This document shows, piece by piece, positions 6,052 through 7,268 of a stretch of DNA of 7,268 bases. The stretch comes from Bacteroidota bacterium (GTDB lineage: Bacteria > Bacteroidota > Bacteroidia > Bacteroidales > B18-G4): contig DAOVZP010000077.1 in NCBI GenBank assembly GCA_030635045.1, positions 1-7,268 of the forward strand, read 5' to 3'. A program made the translations under genes and the position numbers. Position 1 is the stretch's first letter. Every line of letters starts with the position of its first letter. The notes beneath the pieces were generated by a model. That model was given only the letters and a program-made list of their open reading frames with translations, was not told where the DNA came from and searched no databases.

Positions 6052-7140
6052 ATGAAATATTTAAGCTCCAGGAATTTATATTATATCTTATATGTGTTTG
6101 TTGTTATCGTTGTGATACTGATAGGTTTCAATATTTATTTTACCATTCAAATTCATAATCAACTTGGAAAAATAGTATCCCAACCCGGACGTTGGCCGGT
6201 TGGAGCATATGTTTATGATCCGGTTATCGGATTTGACTTTGCCCCTAATATTTCCGGCCCGATACGTGATCGCAGCTTTTATGTAAAAAGTCATAAGTTC
6301 GGATACAGAATAGGCAAACATGAGGATGCTTCGTCTTTCCGGTCCGGGGGTATTTTGTCCCTGGGATGTTCGTATACTTATGGTGATGAAGTTGAATCTG
6401 AACAAACGTTTACTCAATTAATTGCTGATAGCTTAGGTATACCTGCCTACAATTACGGTGTCAGTTCTTTTTCTTATATCCATGCATTACTGAAAGCTCA
6501 AAACTTGAAAGAACATGGAGTGCTCGACAAACTGAAACCAACATATGTTATTCTTGGATGTTGGAGTGGGTTGCTTAATCGCTCCAGGTCTCCATACCCT
6601 CCCATATTATCTGAAAATATTCCCCTGGTGGCTGCCCATATTTGTAAAGATGAAAATGAAGTTAGCATTCACCCGCCCGTGAAGATCGATCGTGCTTTTG
6701 AGTTGATTGATTTATACCGAAAAGAAGGAGTAGGGATGAGTTTTAAGAAATTTGTAAAAATCTTTTTCATCGTACCTCAAATTTTGCCATTATATCTGAC
6801 AAATAGCCAGAAGAGCGGGAAATCAGGAGAAGCGGTGTACAATGATAATGTAACGGATTTCGAAATATATGATTACTATTTTACAGCTATTGAAAATCTT
6901 TTTTCGCCCTATGGTACTCAAGTCATTGTCCTGTATATGCCATATTTACCCTTTGACATACCTGATAAAGCCCTGACAGAGGTTATTGCCAGACATCCCG
7001 ATATTATTTTTGTTGATGGGCATAAAGCAGTTAACAAGTTTAATATACCTGAATCTGAGTACCGGGCACGACATCCGCAACCTTCAGTACACAAGTCATA
7101 TGCATGGGAAACAATTGAGATGATTCAGCCAACCCTTTAA
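6052..7140 (+). CDS. Membrane-anchored SGNH-hydrolase-like protein
   Basis: 362 residues. One N-terminal transmembrane helix (about 10-32, YYILYVFVVIVVILIGFNIY) without a lipobox or obvious cleavage site predicts an anchored protein with its domain outside the cytoplasm. Block I reads ILSLGCSYTYGDEV (101-114), with Ser107 as candidate nucleophile in the GCSxTxG form of GDS. Block II-like YNYGVSSFSY (133-142) follows, then a core strand YVILGCWSG (165-173). Near the C-terminus RARHPQPSVHKSYAWE (338-353) resembles block V, where a DxxHP catalytic pair is usual; His341 is present but the Asp position is occupied by Arg/Ala. It may therefore be an esterase or acyltransferase-type SGNH protein working with a Ser-His dyad, or a non-catalytic member. 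Its neighbourhood suggests a role in modifying the same glycan or metabolite as the carbamoyltransferase, which is inference. No Shine-Dalgarno; the ATG at 6052 directly precedes the membrane helix. Confidence 0.78.
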   Translation: MKYLSSRNLYYILYVFVVIVVILIGFNIYFTIQIHNQLGKIVSQPGRWPVGAYVYDPVIGFDFAPNISGPIRDRSFYVKSHKFGYRIGKHEDASSFRSGGILSLGCSYTYGDEVESEQTFTQLIADSLGIPAYNYGVSSFSYIHALLKAQNLKEHGVLDKLKPTYVILGCWSGLLNRSRSPYPPILSENIPLVAAHICKDENEVSIHPPVKIDRAFELIDLYRKEGVGMSFKKFVKIFFIVPQILPLYLTNSQKSGKSGEAVYNDNVTDFEIYDYYFTAIENLFSPYGTQVIVLYMPYLPFDIPDKALTEVIARHPDIIFVDGHKAVNKFNIPESEYRARHPQPSVHKSYAWETIEMIQPTL

Positions 7141-7150
7141 ATAGAGCGCC

Positions 7151-7168
7151 TCTGATATCGATATCAGA
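7151..7168. repeat. Perfect 18-bp palindrome
   Basis: TCTGATATCGATATCAGA is identical to its reverse complement and starts ten bases after the SGNH-like stop. As RNA it could form a 7-bp stem with a TCGA loop, but no U-run follows on either strand, so an intrinsic terminator is doubtful. A dimeric-protein site or a repeat end is also possible. Confidence 0.7.
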
Positions 7169-7230
7169 TACATTGTTGTCCGGTTAAAAATATGAATTGC
7201 TTATCTGCTAAGTTTTATTCATTTGTATAT

Positions 7231-7258
7231 GTGTCGCTCGACTCCGCTCGCGATGACA
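7231..7258. repeat. Candidate GC-rich dispersed intergenic repeat fragment
   Basis: CGCTCG occurs twice (7235-7240 and 7245-7250) in a GC-rich segment ending GCGATGACAA, abruptly different from the AT-rich surroundings. Its reverse complement begins TTGTCATCGCGAGCGGAGTC and resembles the GTCATTGCGAGCGAAGCG-type dispersed repeats I recall from many bacterial genomes. Membership in a repeat family cannot be confirmed from one copy; the element may continue beyond the window. Confidence 0.45.
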
Positions 7259-7268
7259 ATTCTTGGTC

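Noticed and set aside
5946..6158. 70-codon plus-strand frame overlapping the start of the SGNH-like gene
   Set aside because: Its Cys-rich product has no recognisable features and it runs out of frame into the real gene, whose frame encodes a clear membrane helix and SGNH blocks.

Overview
The window looks like a chromosomal segment of a Bacteroidota bacterium, probably Bacteroidales-like. This rests on the Bacteroidota character of LepA (IKSHAIQM after the RGIT switch I motif, SGKTG as the G5 motif), a TAnnTTTG-type -7 box directly upstream of lepA, and translation starts mostly without Shine-Dalgarno sequences. No rRNA, tRNA, CRISPR array, transposase or integrase was seen.

Layout: (1) 1-1075, minus strand: the N-terminal 358 codons of lepA (elongation factor 4), cut by the window edge. 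(2) 1076-1300: divergent AT-rich intergenic region. (3) 1301-3324, plus strand: two translationally coupled GAPDH-family genes. The first lacks the catalytic cysteine and several other active-site residues and looks like a pseudoenzyme. The second is a canonical NAD-type GAPDH. (4) 3331-3376: two back-to-back tandem arrays of 7-bp units at the junction with the next block. (5) 5789 down to 3379, minus strand: a compact three-gene set encoding a NodU/CmcH/SxtI-type O-carbamoyltransferase, a 49-residue single-pass DUF5989 (SxtK-like) protein, and an SxtJ-like membrane protein. (6) 5790-6051: divergent intergenic region. (7) 6052-7140, plus strand: a membrane-anchored SGNH-hydrolase-like protein. 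(8) 7141-7268: intergenic tail with a perfect 18-bp palindrome and a GC-rich element resembling dispersed intergenic repeats.

The left half (lepA, gap pair) is core metabolism and translation. The right half is visibly more AT-rich and accessory in character. There the carbamoyltransferase probably transfers a carbamoyl group to a hydroxyl of a sugar, glycan or small molecule, while the two small membrane proteins and the SGNH-like protein probably act at the membrane on the same pathway. The substrate cannot be read from this sequence. Resemblance to the sxtI-sxtJ-sxtK genes of saxitoxin clusters does not imply toxin production.

The two points most worth following are the catalytic-cysteine-less GAPDH coupled to an intact GAPDH, and the carbamoyltransferase/DUF5989/SxtJ module with a divergent SGNH protein.
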